From Brucella pituitosa (GTDB lineage Bacteria; Pseudomonadota; Alphaproteobacteria; Rhizobiales; Rhizobiaceae), in contig NZ_PYSY02000002.1 of the NCBI RefSeq assembly GCF_003049685.1, positions 868,001-932,000 on the forward strand: a DNA stretch of 64,000 nucleotides. The letters run 5' to 3'. The position numbers were made by a program, and so were the translations under genes. The notes below the pieces were generated by a model. That model searched no databases and had not been told where the DNA came from. It was given only the letters and a program-made list of their open reading frames with translations. Positions 9,247 to 18,130 of the stretch are shown in pieces. The first letter of the stretch is position 1, and each line of letters opens with the position of its first letter.

Positions 9247-10617
9247 ATGGCCGAACAGTTGACTTTCGATACACTGAAAAAAGCCGTCGCAAATGACGAG
9301 ATTGATACCGTGCTTGCATGTTTTGTTGACATGCAGGGGCGTCTGATTGGCAAACGCTTCTACGGACCATTCTTTGTGGAATCCGCCCACGATGAAACGC
9401 ATGGCTGCAACTATCTTCTGGCTGACGACATCGATATGGAACCGGTGCCGGGTTATGAAGCTGCAAGCTGGGACAAGGGCTATGGCGATTTCGTCATAAA
9501 GCCCGATCTTTCAACGTTGCGCCTCGCACCATGGCTGGAAAAGACGGCAATTGTTCTCTGCGATGTGCTTGATCATCATGATCACGAAGACCTTGCGCAT
9601 TCACCGCGCGGCATCCTGAAAAAGCAGCTGGCACGCCTGCATGAGCGTGGTTATCGCGCCTATTTCGCATCAGAACTGGAATTTTACCTCTTTGATGAGA
9701 CTTACAAAACGGCGCGCGCCAAACACTGGCACGAGATGGAGACCGCCTCTCCCTATGTGCAGGATTATGTGATCCACCTGACCACCAAGGAAGAGCAGGT
9801 TCTGCGCGCCATGCGCAATCATCTTGGGGCTGCGGGTATTCCGGTTGAGAACTCCAAGGGCGAATGGGGCCCCGGACAACAGGAACTCAATGTTCGCTAT
9901 GCCGAAGCGCTGGAAATGGCCGACCGCCATGTCATCATGAAAAATGCCATGAAGGAAATTGCAGAGGCACACGGCAAGTGCATCACTTTCATGGCTAAGT
10001 ATGATTATTCCAGAGCTGGAAGTTCAAGCCACATCCACAATTCCATCTGGAGCGCCGACGGCAAGGAACCACTATTCTTCGATCCCAAAGCACCCAATAC
10101 CATGACACCGCTGATGCGCTCCTGGGTGGCGGGGCAGCTCAAATATGCCGTCGATTACACCTATTTTCTGGCACCCTATATCAACTCCTATAAGCGCTTT
10201 CAGGCTGGTACATTCGCGCCGACGAAGATTATGTGGAGCCAGGACAACCGCACGGCAGGTTTTAGACTTTGCGGCGAAGGCACCAAAGGCATTCGTATCG
10301 AGTGCCGCATCGGCGGTGCTGATCTTAACCCCTATCTGGCTTTTGCCGCGCTTATTGCGGCAGGGCTTAAGGGCATCGACGAAAACCTCGAACTGGAAGA
10401 TCCCTTCGTGGGTGACGCCTATAGCGCGGTCAAGCTCAAGGAAATTCCTTACACCTTACGCGAAGCAGCAGAGGCTCTCAAAAACTCGGCTTTCCTCAAG
10501 GAAGCGCTCGGAGAAAGCGTGGTCAATCACTATGTCCACACCGCTCATTGGGAGCAGATCGAATATGACCGCCGCGTTACCGATTGGGAACTACATCGCG
10601 GCTTTGAACGGTATTGA
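9247..10617 (+). CDS. Glutamine synthetase-like gamma-glutamyl ligase
   Basis: This 456-residue protein belongs to the glutamine synthetase superfamily, of the type that gamma-glutamylates amines (PuuA, IpuC). Catalytic-domain motifs are visible: SELEFYLF (metal Glu), GPGQQELNVRY, GSSSHIHNS (metal His), NRTAGFR and ECRIGGADLNPYLAFAA. It would join glutamate to an amine using ATP, the first step in several polyamine and amino-alcohol pathways. The aldehyde dehydrogenase and iron alcohol dehydrogenase downstream, and the amidohydrolase upstream, fit oxidation then release of the product. True nitrogen-assimilating GlnA is unlikely given the catabolic context. Confidence 0.82.
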   Translation: MAEQLTFDTLKKAVANDEIDTVLACFVDMQGRLIGKRFYGPFFVESAHDETHGCNYLLADDIDMEPVPGYEAASWDKGYGDFVIKPDLSTLRLAPWLEKTAIVLCDVLDHHDHEDLAHSPRGILKKQLARLHERGYRAYFASELEFYLFDETYKTARAKHWHEMETASPYVQDYVIHLTTKEEQVLRAMRNHLGAAGIPVENSKGEWGPGQQELNVRYAEALEMADRHVIMKNAMKEIAEAHGKCITFMAKYDYSRAGSSSHIHNSIWSADGKEPLFFDPKAPNTMTPLMRSWVAGQLKYAVDYTYFLAPYINSYKRFQAGTFAPTKIMWSQDNRTAGFRLCGEGTKGIRIECRIGGADLNPYLAFAALIAAGLKGIDENLELEDPFVGDAYSAVKLKEIPYTLREAAEALKNSAFLKEALGESVVNHYVHTAHWEQIEYDRRVTDWELHRGFERY

Positions 10618-10674
10618 CCTGCGGTCACGAAACAGACTGAAATACAGAATGACTTCATACAAAGGAACTGCCCG

Positions 10675-12060
10675 ATGAGCGGCACAGCCAAGATCATCTC
10701 CCCAATTGATGGCTCGATTTATGCGGAGCGTCCTTATGCGAGTGACGCCGCGATCAACGCTGCAGTCACTGCAGCACGGCAGGCGCAGGTCAGTTGGGCC
10801 GCAACGAGCATCGCAGAACGGGCCAGCTATTGTCGTGCGGCATTAGACGCACTTGCTGCAATGCAGGAGGCAATCATTCCTGAAATTGCCTGGCAGATGG
10901 GCCGCCCAACGCGCTATGGCGGTGAAAATGGCGGCGTGCAGGAGCGCGGCCAATATATGATCGACATCGCCGAAGAAGCATTGAAACCTTATGTGCCTGC
11001 ACAGAAGGATGGTTTCCGCCGTTATGTAAAGCACGTTCCGCTTGGCGTTGTTATGGTCATTGCGCCTTGGAATTATCCTTATCTCACTGCCGTCAACACC
11101 ATCATCCCTGCATTGATGGCAGGCAATACCGTTCTTCTCAAACACGCCACACAGACATTGCTGACCGGCGAACGTTTTGCGCAGGCTTTTGAGAAGGCGG
11201 GGATTCCGAAAGGTGTCTTCCAGAATATTGTTCTGGATCACGCATCGACTGAGAAGCTGCTCGCATCCGGCAGCATCGACCATGTCAATTTCACCGGCTC
11301 CGTTGGTGGCGGACGCGCCATCGAGAAAGCTGCGGCAGGCACTTTCATGTCGCTTGGGCTGGAACTTGGCGGAAAAGATCCGGCTTACGTTTTGCCGGAC
11401 GTCAACCTCGATCATGCCGTCGCCAATCTGGTCGATGGCGCGTTCTTCAATTCCGGCCAGTGCTGCTGCGGCATCGAACGTATTTATGTGCACGAGGCCG
11501 TTTATGACCGCTTCGTCGACGGCTTCATCGATCTCACAAAGCAATATGTCGTTGGTAATCCACTGGATAGCGCAACAACGCTTGGGCCGATGGCGCAGGC
11601 ACGCTTTGCTGATCTCATTCGGGAGCAGAAGGCCGAAGCTTTGCGCAAAGGCGCTAAAGCCCATGTAAACATGACAGTCGGCAATGACGTTTCCGGTTCG
11701 CCTTATATTGCGCCGGAAGTGCTCACCCATGTCGATCATCAGATGAGTGTCATGCGTGAAGAAAGCTTCGGCCCCATTGTTGGCATCATGAAAGTGCGCA
11801 ATGATGAGGAAGCGCTCGCACTGATGAATGACAGTATTTATGGCCTCACCGCTTCACTCTGGACAACCGATACCGATCACGCGGCAGCACTCGGCGACCG
11901 TATTGAAACCGGCACTGTATTCATGAACCGTTGCGATTATCTCGACCCCGCACTTGTGTGGACCGGTGTGAAGGATACCGGCAAAGGCGCTGCCCTTTCA
12001 CCCATTGGTTACGGCAATCTCACGCGGCCAAAATCCTTCCATCTGCGTGAAAAACTCTGA
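10675..12060 (+). CDS. NAD(P)-dependent aldehyde dehydrogenase
   Basis: This is a 461-residue member of the ALDH superfamily. It shows the Rossmann motif (NFTGSVGGGRAIEK), the active-site Glu in LELGGKDPAYVLPD and the catalytic cysteine in the unusual run FNSGQCCCGIERIYV. It starts 57 bases after the ligase gene. It likely oxidises an aldehyde made by the iron alcohol dehydrogenase encoded next, possibly as a gamma-glutamyl derivative, as in putrescine degradation. Other aldehydes cannot be excluded. Confidence 0.88.
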   Translation: MSGTAKIISPIDGSIYAERPYASDAAINAAVTAARQAQVSWAATSIAERASYCRAALDALAAMQEAIIPEIAWQMGRPTRYGGENGGVQERGQYMIDIAEEALKPYVPAQKDGFRRYVKHVPLGVVMVIAPWNYPYLTAVNTIIPALMAGNTVLLKHATQTLLTGERFAQAFEKAGIPKGVFQNIVLDHASTEKLLASGSIDHVNFTGSVGGGRAIEKAAAGTFMSLGLELGGKDPAYVLPDVNLDHAVANLVDGAFFNSGQCCCGIERIYVHEAVYDRFVDGFIDLTKQYVVGNPLDSATTLGPMAQARFADLIREQKAEALRKGAKAHVNMTVGNDVSGSPYIAPEVLTHVDHQMSVMREESFGPIVGIMKVRNDEEALALMNDSIYGLTASLWTTDTDHAAALGDRIETGTVFMNRCDYLDPALVWTGVKDTGKGAALSPIGYGNLTRPKSFHLREKL

Positions 12061-12084
12061 CCAATTTGTCTGACGTATTTACCT

Positions 12085-12122
12085 CACGCAAAACCGCATC
12101 ACACTTTTGCTGGAAATGCTTT
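12085..12122. repeat. Intergenic mosaic repeat, diverged copy (minus orientation)
   Basis: The bases read CGCAAAACCGCATCACACTT then TTGCTGGAAATGCTTT, which in reverse complement gives GCATTTCCAGCAAAAGTG followed by GATGCGGTTTTGCG. This is a diverged member of the repeat family found more intact at 31795, 44021 and 61922. It sits in the ALDH-ADH gap. Confidence 0.55.
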
Positions 12123-12144
12123 TAATATCTGGAAAGCGATCGAC

Positions 12145-13317
12145 ATGACCACTTTGACTGCCAAATGGAATTTTCCGACCACCGTACTTTTCGGGCCGGG
12201 CCGTATCAAGGAACTGCCCACTGTCCTGAAAGCAGCGGGTATTGAACGCCCACTCTTTGTTACAGATCCCGGCCTTGCAAAGTTACCAGTCGTCGCTTCC
12301 ACACTCGCCATTCTTGATGCGGCTGGCGTCAAATATGCGGTTTTTTCCGATGTGAAGCCGAACCCGGTCGAAAGCAATCTTTATGCTGGCGTCAAGGTTT
12401 TCAACGAAGGCAAGCATGATGGTGTGATTGCATTTGGCGGAGGTTCGGCGCTTGATCTTGGCAAGCTTATCGCATTTCAGGCAGGCCAGACCCGCGATGT
12501 CTGGGATTTTGAAGACATTGGGGACTGGTGGACACGCGCTGACAGCAACGCAATTGCACCGATCATTGCTGTGCCAACAACCGCTGGAACGGGCTCGGAC
12601 GTTGGTCGCGCTGGCGTTCTGACCAACGAAGCAACGCACACCAAGAAGGTCATTTTCCATCCGAAAATGCTGCCTGTGACCGTCATTGCCGATCCGGAAC
12701 TCTCAACCGGCATGCCGCCCTTCATCACGGTCGGCACCGGCATGGATGCGCTGGCACATTGTCTGGAAGCTTATTGCGCACCGGGCTTTCATCCGATGGC
12801 TGACGGCATTGCTGTTGAAGGCATCCGTCTTGTGTTTGAAAATCTTCCAAAAGCCTATGCCAATGGCGCGGATATCGAAGCACGTGCCAATCTGATGGCT
12901 GCGGCCTCCATGGGGGCGACGGCTTTCCAAAAGGGGCTTGGCGCAATCCATTCCCTCTCCCACCCCATCGGCGCGCTTTACGACACACATCATGGTATGA
13001 CCAATGCCGTCTTCATGCCCTATGTGCTCAAACACAACCGCGCGGCTATCGAAAAGCGCATTGAACGCCTTGCCGATTATCTTGGCATCAAAGGTGGCTT
13101 CGACGGCTTTGTCGATGCCATCATGAAGCTGCGCAAAGACCTCGGGGTACCCAATACTTTGCCGGAATTCGTCAAAGGGCTCGAAATGGATGCAGCGCGC
13201 AAAGACTTGATCGCCGAAATGGCTATTGTCGATCCAACTGCTGGCGGCAACCCGATTGAGCTTACAAAACAGGGTGCGCTTGATCTGCTGAATGCAGCCC
13301 AGACTGGAAAACTCTGA
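12145..13317 (+). CDS. Iron-containing alcohol dehydrogenase
   Basis: This 390-residue protein is a group III (iron-dependent) alcohol dehydrogenase, a cytosolic NAD(P)-linked enzyme. The cofactor motif GGGSALDLGKLIAF and PTTAGTGSDVG lie in the N-terminal half. The iron ligands are in DALAHCLEAYCAPGFHP and GAIHSLSHPIGALYDTHHG (Asp upstream plus three His). It would oxidise a primary alcohol to the aldehyde taken by the preceding ALDH. It is the last gene of the TRAP/ligase cluster and ends in a strong hairpin. The substrate is inferred only from context. Confidence 0.88.
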   Translation: MTTLTAKWNFPTTVLFGPGRIKELPTVLKAAGIERPLFVTDPGLAKLPVVASTLAILDAAGVKYAVFSDVKPNPVESNLYAGVKVFNEGKHDGVIAFGGGSALDLGKLIAFQAGQTRDVWDFEDIGDWWTRADSNAIAPIIAVPTTAGTGSDVGRAGVLTNEATHTKKVIFHPKMLPVTVIADPELSTGMPPFITVGTGMDALAHCLEAYCAPGFHPMADGIAVEGIRLVFENLPKAYANGADIEARANLMAAASMGATAFQKGLGAIHSLSHPIGALYDTHHGMTNAVFMPYVLKHNRAAIEKRIERLADYLGIKGGFDGFVDAIMKLRKDLGVPNTLPEFVKGLEMDAARKDLIAEMAIVDPTAGGNPIELTKQGALDLLNAAQTGKL

Positions 13318-13334
13318 CCGGAATCCGGTCAGAG
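13312..13334 (+). terminator. Terminator of the TRAP/ligase cluster
   Basis: A perfect 10-bp stem (CTCTGACCGG, 13312-13321, with CCGGTCAGAG, 13325-13334) has a 3-base loop and is followed by CATTTTC. It overlaps the alcohol dehydrogenase stop codon. Confidence 0.7.
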
Positions 13335-13517
13335 CATTTTCAAATTTATAGCATTTCCAGCAAAAGTGCGAAGCGCCTCCGCAGGGAAATCAGTTCGCCG
13401 GACTGATTTCTTTTCCTGCTGCGATGCGTCGGATAATGCGTAAAAACAAACAGTTACAGCGGCTCCAACGATTCAGTCTTAACTGGAACCGCTGTAAGCG
13501 TAGTTGCGAATTCGCGG
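13335..13517. repeat. Mosaic of palindromic repeat elements
   Basis: This gene-free stretch between convergent genes holds several inverted elements in a row: a diverged RIME-like unit (GCATTTCCAGCAAAAGTGCG), AAATCAGTTCGCCGGACTGATTTC as a perfect-arm hairpin, TTACAGCGG with CCGCTGTAA as outer arms of a larger hairpin (about 13453-13500), and GCGTAG with CTACGC overlapping the stop of the symporter gene. The last probably serves as its terminator. No coding potential is seen. Confidence 0.6.
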
Positions 13518-14822
13518 CTACGCTTTTTGTTCGACCAGATCGCGTCGTTCCCTGGCTTCCGCATCAAGCTTTTGCGCTTTCTCAACAGAGAGCACAGATA
13601 CCGTTGTGATCAGGCAATAAAGCGCAGTAATCACGGCAACTGGCCAGGCGGAATCGTACCAGCTCACCAAAGCTGTTGCGAGCAGCGGCAGCGGGCCAAC
13701 AAAGAGCGCACCAGTCACTTCTCGTGCAAAAGCAATCGCACTGTAGCGAACTTCTGTTGGGAAAATGTCGCAATAAAACGATGGCTGAACGCCGAACGAA
13801 GAACGCGCGCCAATCGCATGGCCGATGATAATCAGCACCACTGCAGTCCAAGGCGTGCCGGCACCCAGAAGCTGGAAATAGACCAGCGAGTAGATTGCGG
13901 CAGCAGCAGACCCCATAGCCATGATCGGCACGCGACCAACGCGGTCAGACAGAGCGCCAAATACCACGCACATAACTGCACCGAACGCACTTGAAAGCAT
14001 CACACCAATAAGGATGATTTCCCGCGGGAAACCGAGCTTCGATGTCGCATAGGCCAATGTGAATGTCTGAAACACATAGGACAGGTTTGGCGCGAAATTT
14101 GCACCCATTGCCGCAAGCATTGTTCTTGGATGATCCCGAAGCACTTCGAGCACCGGCAGTTTCGCGTCGCGACGCTCTTCCTTTACCTGCAAAAACTCAG
14201 GCGATTCAGGCACTTTCTGGCGAATATAGATGCCGAGGAACAGCACCAGGCCGCTTAACAGGAACGGTACGCGCCAGCCCCAACTCATGAAGGCTTCTTC
14301 CGGCAGAAGCGTGAAAAGCGCAAAGACGCCTGCTGCAAGAATTGTCGCCACATCAACAGCTGCGGCAGGAAGACTTGCAAAGAAGCCACGGCGATTACCA
14401 GCAATCTCACCCGCCATGACCACAGCGCCCGCATATTCTGCACCAGCACCAAGCCCCTGAACGACGCGAAGAACCAGCAACAGGATCGGTGCCCAGATAC
14501 CGATTGAATCATAAGTCGGCAGACAACCGATCAATGTGGTGCTGATCCCCATCATCAGAAGGGTAAGCATCAGCACAGGCTTGCGTCCGATGCGGTCGCC
14601 CATCCAGCCAAAGACGATGCCGCCCAGCGGACGCACCAGAAAACCGACCGTATAGGTCGCAAAAGACGCAATGATACCGGTTGTCGGATCAAATTGCGGA
14701 AAGAACAGATGGTTGAAGATCAGCGCTGCAGCCGTTGCGTAAAGAATGAAGTCATACCATTCAATGACGGTGCCGATGGTGCTGGCAAAAATCGTACTGC
14801 CAAGCGCCTTCTGCTTGCTCAT
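13518..14822 (-). CDS. MFS metabolite:proton symporter (MHS type)
   Basis: This 434-residue inner-membrane permease belongs to the metabolite:H+ symporter branch of the major [11 protein letters not shown] superfamily. It begins with the diagnostic GTVIEWYDFILYATAAAL in helix 1 and has the loop motif GWMGDRIGRKPVL, with a second copy (GALSDRVGRVP). Twelve hydrophobic segments are present. I start at the ATG at 14822, where a GGGAGAGGGA tract lies upstream; the frame stays open to 15053 but that part resembles no MFS N-terminus and overlaps the hydratase. As last gene of a CoA-transferase operon, it may import the acid that is then activated. Confidence 0.88.
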   Translation of the reverse strand: MSKQKALGSTIFASTIGTVIEWYDFILYATAAALIFNHLFFPQFDPTTGIIASFATYTVGFLVRPLGGIVFGWMGDRIGRKPVLMLTLLMMGISTTLIGCLPTYDSIGIWAPILLLVLRVVQGLGAGAEYAGAVVMAGEIAGNRRGFFASLPAAAVDVATILAAGVFALFTLLPEEAFMSWGWRVPFLLSGLVLFLGIYIRQKVPESPEFLQVKEERRDAKLPVLEVLRDHPRTMLAAMGANFAPNLSYVFQTFTLAYATSKLGFPREIILIGVMLSSAFGAVMCVVFGALSDRVGRVPIMAMGSAAAAIYSLVYFQLLGAGTPWTAVVLIIIGHAIGARSSFGVQPSFYCDIFPTEVRYSAIAFAREVTGALFVGPLPLLATALVSWYDSAWPVAVITALYCLITTVSVLSVEKAQKLDAEARERRDLVEQKA

Positions 14823-14883
14823 AGTTTCGGTTGTCAAAATCCCTCTCCCTCGATTTGACGTATATAAAGCCCCCCGGCCTTTG

Positions 14884-15654
14884 TTAGCGCCGCTTGAAAA
14901 CCGGCGCTCTTTTCTCTTTGAACGCCGCTCGCCCCTCCTGCGCATCAGCAGTTGCAAAGCAGATCGTTTGCAGGTCGCGCTCATATTCGATGGCTTTTTC
15001 AAGCGGCATCGAGACAGCAGCCTTGAGGTTGAGCTTCGCGGTTTCGGCAGCAATCGGTGCGCGCGATGCGATCACACTCGCGATTTCGCGCGCCCGCGTG
15101 AGCAGATCGGCCTGCGGCACGACTTCACTCACTAGCCCCCATCGTTCCGCCTTCTCGGCTGAAATTGGGTCGCCTGTCATAATCATCAATGCTGCATTAG
15201 ATGCGCCGATGGAGTGCGCCAGATGAGCGGCCATACCACCGCCACCGATCCAGCCAAGCTTGATCTCCGGTGCTGCAAACTGCGCATTATCCGAAGCAAT
15301 GCGGATATCGCAGGACATCGCCGTTTCCAGCCCACCGCCAAAAGCATAGCCATTGACCGCTGCAATCGACGGTTTGAGAAGCGCGCGGAATGCATCGCAG
15401 TAATCCGGGCGATTGCGGAACTGCCACGGCGTCTCATAGGTATCGAGTTCGCGAATATCCGAGCCCGCACAAAATGCGCGCTCTCCCGCACCCGTCAGAA
15501 TAACGCAACGAATGGTGTTGCTGTCGTTGCATTCAGTAACGGCGGCCACAATCGCATCTGCCATTTCTGGCGTAACGGCGTTGAGTTTTTGCGGACGGTT
15601 CAAGGTGATGATGGCAACAGCACCATCCACTTCAAATTTAACGTCTTGGGTCAT
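14884..15654 (-). CDS. Enoyl-CoA hydratase/isomerase family protein
   Basis: This 256-residue crotonase-fold enzyme acts on a CoA thioester. It opens with VDGAVAIITLNRPQKLNAV and contains the oxyanion-hole segments RAFCAGSDIREL and NGYAFGGGLETAMSCDIRIA, then APEIKLGWIGGGGMA. Possible reactions are enoyl-CoA hydration, isomerisation or carnitinyl-CoA-type dehydration. It sits between the solute-binding-like gene (6-base gap) and the symporter on the minus strand, and the first gene of the group encodes a CoA transferase, so it probably handles the CoA ester made there. The substrate is unknown. Confidence 0.85.
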   Translation of the reverse strand: MTQDVKFEVDGAVAIITLNRPQKLNAVTPEMADAIVAAVTECNDSNTIRCVILTGAGERAFCAGSDIRELDTYETPWQFRNRPDYCDAFRALLKPSIAAVNGYAFGGGLETAMSCDIRIASDNAQFAAPEIKLGWIGGGGMAAHLAHSIGASNAALMIMTGDPISAEKAERWGLVSEVVPQADLLTRAREIASVIASRAPIAAETAKLNLKAAVSMPLEKAIEYERDLQTICFATADAQEGRAAFKEKRAPVFKRR

Positions 15655-15660
15655 AGCAAT

Positions 15661-16806
15661 CTACCTTTCACCGGCATTCACGCGCGAAGCGACATAAAGA
15701 GACTGAAGCTCATTCAGGACATCGGAGGCCGAGCGCTTTTCATCAAAAGCCGCCCCCAAAAGCGCCGAAGCTTTGCCCTGAAAGGTGATGTAGCCATCAT
15801 GGCGCGGGCGCACATAAGCCTGCTCGAGCGTATCCGCCGTGTTGCGATAAAAATTGCCCCATCGCCGGTTCACCGGCTCGTCGTGCCAGGCATCACGGCG
15901 CGAGGGCTGGCCTTCATGATCCGGAATAAATCCTGATTGCGCTTCACGGCTCATCAGCCACAAAAGATGGGCTTTGAGCGACGAGGTGATATGAGCGCGA
16001 CGAGAAACACCAATGCCCGTGCCGCCCAGTGTCGAGCCAGGACGTCCATCGGCACGAGCGCGCGGTGCATTGTGAAATGCGATGGCTTGCCCACTCTGCG
16101 GGGCCGCATAGTTTACATAGCCATAGACCAGCGGACATAGAGCCACGTCGTCATGCTCGGCCATATGGCCAAGAATGCCGATAGGATTTTTATGTCTAAC
16201 CGATGCAGGGCTGCGTGCGGCAAGCTCTGCCATCAGATCATAGACCTTCCGTCCGACATTTTCTGAAACGAGAATATCGGGGTCTTTTTCAGCAGGTGGC
16301 TCGCCAAAAGCTGCCGCAATGGACAAAAACGACAGGCAAGCATGTGGACCAGCAATGGAAAGCGCTACCTTGCCAGTGTCACGCGACAGACGGGCAACAT
16401 CATCCCATGTCGTAGGAACATCCTCTACGAGATCAGGTCGCAAAGCCATAACCTGCGTTGCAGCATCAAGCGGCAGTGCCCAGTGCTTGCCCGCAAAGCG
16501 GTAGCTCGTCAAAGACGGTCCGATGCTGGCTTTGCCAAGTTCCGCAACGGTCTCAGCGCCAAACACGTCTTCAAGCGAAAGCAGGCAATCGCCAGCAAGC
16601 GCTTCGCCGACATGCGGATGATCGAGAACCACGAGATCATAGCGGGCGCAGAGATCAGCAATCGGGTGGGATTCAAAACCTTCAAGCGGTTGTTTTTCCC
16701 AATGGATTTCCAGACCCGCATTGATGACATCCGGCAATTTTGATGCCGCCGCCAATGCATTATAGCCGCGCGGATGATCCCAGGTCAGAGCTTTAATCAC
16801 CTGCAT
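15661..16806 (-). CDS. Solute-binding-like protein without export signal
   Basis: The 381 residues resemble a type 2 periplasmic sugar-binding protein of ABC systems (ALTWDHPRGYNALAA at the start; KHWALPLDAATQVMALRPDL in the middle; TLGGTGIGVSRRA later), yet no signal peptide precedes the fold: the protein begins MQVIKALTWDHPRGY. The frame extends upstream to 16890, but that part is arginine-rich, overlaps the CoA transferase gene and is not a Sec or Tat signal. No ABC permease or ATPase is nearby. It starts 2 bases after the CoA-transferase coding region, so it is clearly in that operon. A cytosolic binding or enzymatic role is inferred; it may be wrongly named as a transporter in databases. 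Confidence 0.65.
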   Translation of the reverse strand: MQVIKALTWDHPRGYNALAAASKLPDVINAGLEIHWEKQPLEGFESHPIADLCARYDLVVLDHPHVGEALAGDCLLSLEDVFGAETVAELGKASIGPSLTSYRFAGKHWALPLDAATQVMALRPDLVEDVPTTWDDVARLSRDTGKVALSIAGPHACLSFLSIAAAFGEPPAEKDPDILVSENVGRKVYDLMAELAARSPASVRHKNPIGILGHMAEHDDVALCPLVYGYVNYAAPQSGQAIAFHNAPRARADGRPGSTLGGTGIGVSRRAHITSSLKAHLLWLMSREAQSGFIPDHEGQPSRRDAWHDEPVNRRWGNFYRNTADTLEQAYVRPRHDGYITFQGKASALLGAAFDEKRSASDVLNELQSLYVASRVNAGER

Positions 16807-16807
16807 T

Positions 16808-18001
16808 TCAGATGTGCCCCGACACGATAGCGCCCGATTTCTCAAGTGCTTCAATCTTGTCTGCCGCATATCCGGCTTCAGCCAGCACATCCCGCGTATC
16901 CTGCCCGGTTACGGGTGCTCCGCGATCAACCATCGACGGCGTTTTGGAAAAGCGGATCGGGAAGCCCGGCGTCTTTACCTTGCCTTCGGTCGGATGCTCA
17001 TATTCGACAAAGGTGCCGTTATGCCTGATCTGCTCGTCGTCCACGAGATCGGCATAGCCATAGACAGGCCCGCACCAGATATCGGCTGCGCGCAGAAGCT
17101 CCAGCCATTCGGCAGAGGTTTTCGTTTTCAGCTTATCGCGTGTCTTGGCAAAGATTTCATCGCGGCGCGCCCAGGTATCAACCTCATCATTCATGGTGAG
17201 GAAACTGTCTTCGCCGATCACTTCACCCAGCGTTTTCAGCTTCGGAAAAGCGACGATGATAAAGCCGTCAGACGTTGCAAAAGCACCGTAAGGCGCACGG
17301 ATATAGACATGGGCATGTGGCTCTGCCGAACGGGTTTGCGGCTTGCCACCGACGGTGAAAACCGAAAGCTCCTGCATCTGAATGGTGGTGATCGCGTCGA
17401 GCATATTGACCTGCACCAACTGCCCCTCACCTGTCCGCTCGCGATGGAGAAGCGCTGCAAGCGCGCCTTCAAAGGCAGTATAAGCTGTGATCGCATCAAC
17501 GAGATATTGCCCGGCGGCAGTTGGCGGTTCGCCTTCACGGCCTGCGGAAAGCATGGCACCCGACATGCCCTGCAAAACGAGATCCTGTCCCGGACGATGG
17601 ACATAAGGACCATCTTCGCCATAACCGGAAATCGAAACATAGATCAGCTTCGGATTGATCTTCACCAGCGACTCGTAATCGACGCCAAGGCGCTTTGCGA
17701 CGCCCGGACGATAGTTTTGCAGAAACACGTCGGCGGTTTTCACAAGGTCAAGAAGCACCTGTTTTCCGTCTGGTGATTTCAGATCGACCGCGAGCGAACG
17801 CTTGTTACGGTTTAGCGACAGGAAAGAGACATTAACGCGATTGCCTTCGGCACCGCCCGCCGCCACATGGCGCTGCCATTCGCCTGTCGTCGGCTCAACC
17901 TTCACTACGTCGGCGCCAAGATCGCCCAGCCGTTGCGCCGCAAATGGCCCCGCCATCGCAATTGAACAATCCAGCACACGATAGCCTGATAAAACACCCA
18001 T
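16808..18001 (-). CDS. Class III (CaiB/BaiF) CoA transferase
   Basis: This 397-residue enzyme moves CoA between carboxylic acids. The family pattern is clear: GYRVLDCSIAMAGPFAAQRLGDLGADVVKVE at the start (split here over residues 5-36), NRNKRSLAVDLKSP, NYRPGVAKRLGVDYE, and PGQDLVLQGMSGAM, which contains the catalytic aspartate. The typical C-terminal VRFSK-like element appears as GFPIRFSKTPS. It is first in a minus-strand operon with the solute-binding-like protein, an enoyl-CoA hydratase and the symporter. The gap to the divergent ABC importer genes carries LacI-type operators. The acid substrate is unknown. Confidence 0.88.
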   Translation of the reverse strand: MGVLSGYRVLDCSIAMAGPFAAQRLGDLGADVVKVEPTTGEWQRHVAAGGAEGNRVNVSFLSLNRNKRSLAVDLKSPDGKQVLLDLVKTADVFLQNYRPGVAKRLGVDYESLVKINPKLIYVSISGYGEDGPYVHRPGQDLVLQGMSGAMLSAGREGEPPTAAGQYLVDAITAYTAFEGALAALLHRERTGEGQLVQVNMLDAITTIQMQELSVFTVGGKPQTRSAEPHAHVYIRAPYGAFATSDGFIIVAFPKLKTLGEVIGEDSFLTMNDEVDTWARRDEIFAKTRDKLKTKTSAEWLELLRAADIWCGPVYGYADLVDDEQIRHNGTFVEYEHPTEGKVKTPGFPIRFSKTPSMVDRGAPVTGQDTRDVLAEAGYAADKIEALEKSGAIVSGHI

Positions 18002-18068
18002 GGCAGCTCCACTCCCTGCTCAAATCCATTTGGGTCAGAACCTATCCAAAATTTCTGCGTTGTCTATA

Positions 18069-18080
18069 GTGAGCGCTAAC
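18069..18080. promoter_or_regulatory. LacI-type operator, copy 1
   Basis: GTGAGCGCTAAC has the AGCGCT core and flanks of LacI/GalR-family operators and lies in the divergent gap between the CoA transferase gene and the sugar ABC importer. It pairs with a second copy whose centre is 61 bases away. The likely ligand protein is the LacI regulator encoded at 24126-25172. Confidence 0.6.
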
Positions 18081-18130
18081 ATTTTTATGTTCATATTCTC
18101 ATAATTCACGCGATAGCTTCACATTATGAA

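Noticed and set aside
9247-10617. Housekeeping glutamine synthetase GlnA
   Set aside because: It stands in a catabolic cluster with TRAP transporter and alcohol/aldehyde dehydrogenases, lacking glnB, and it has the length of amine ligases.
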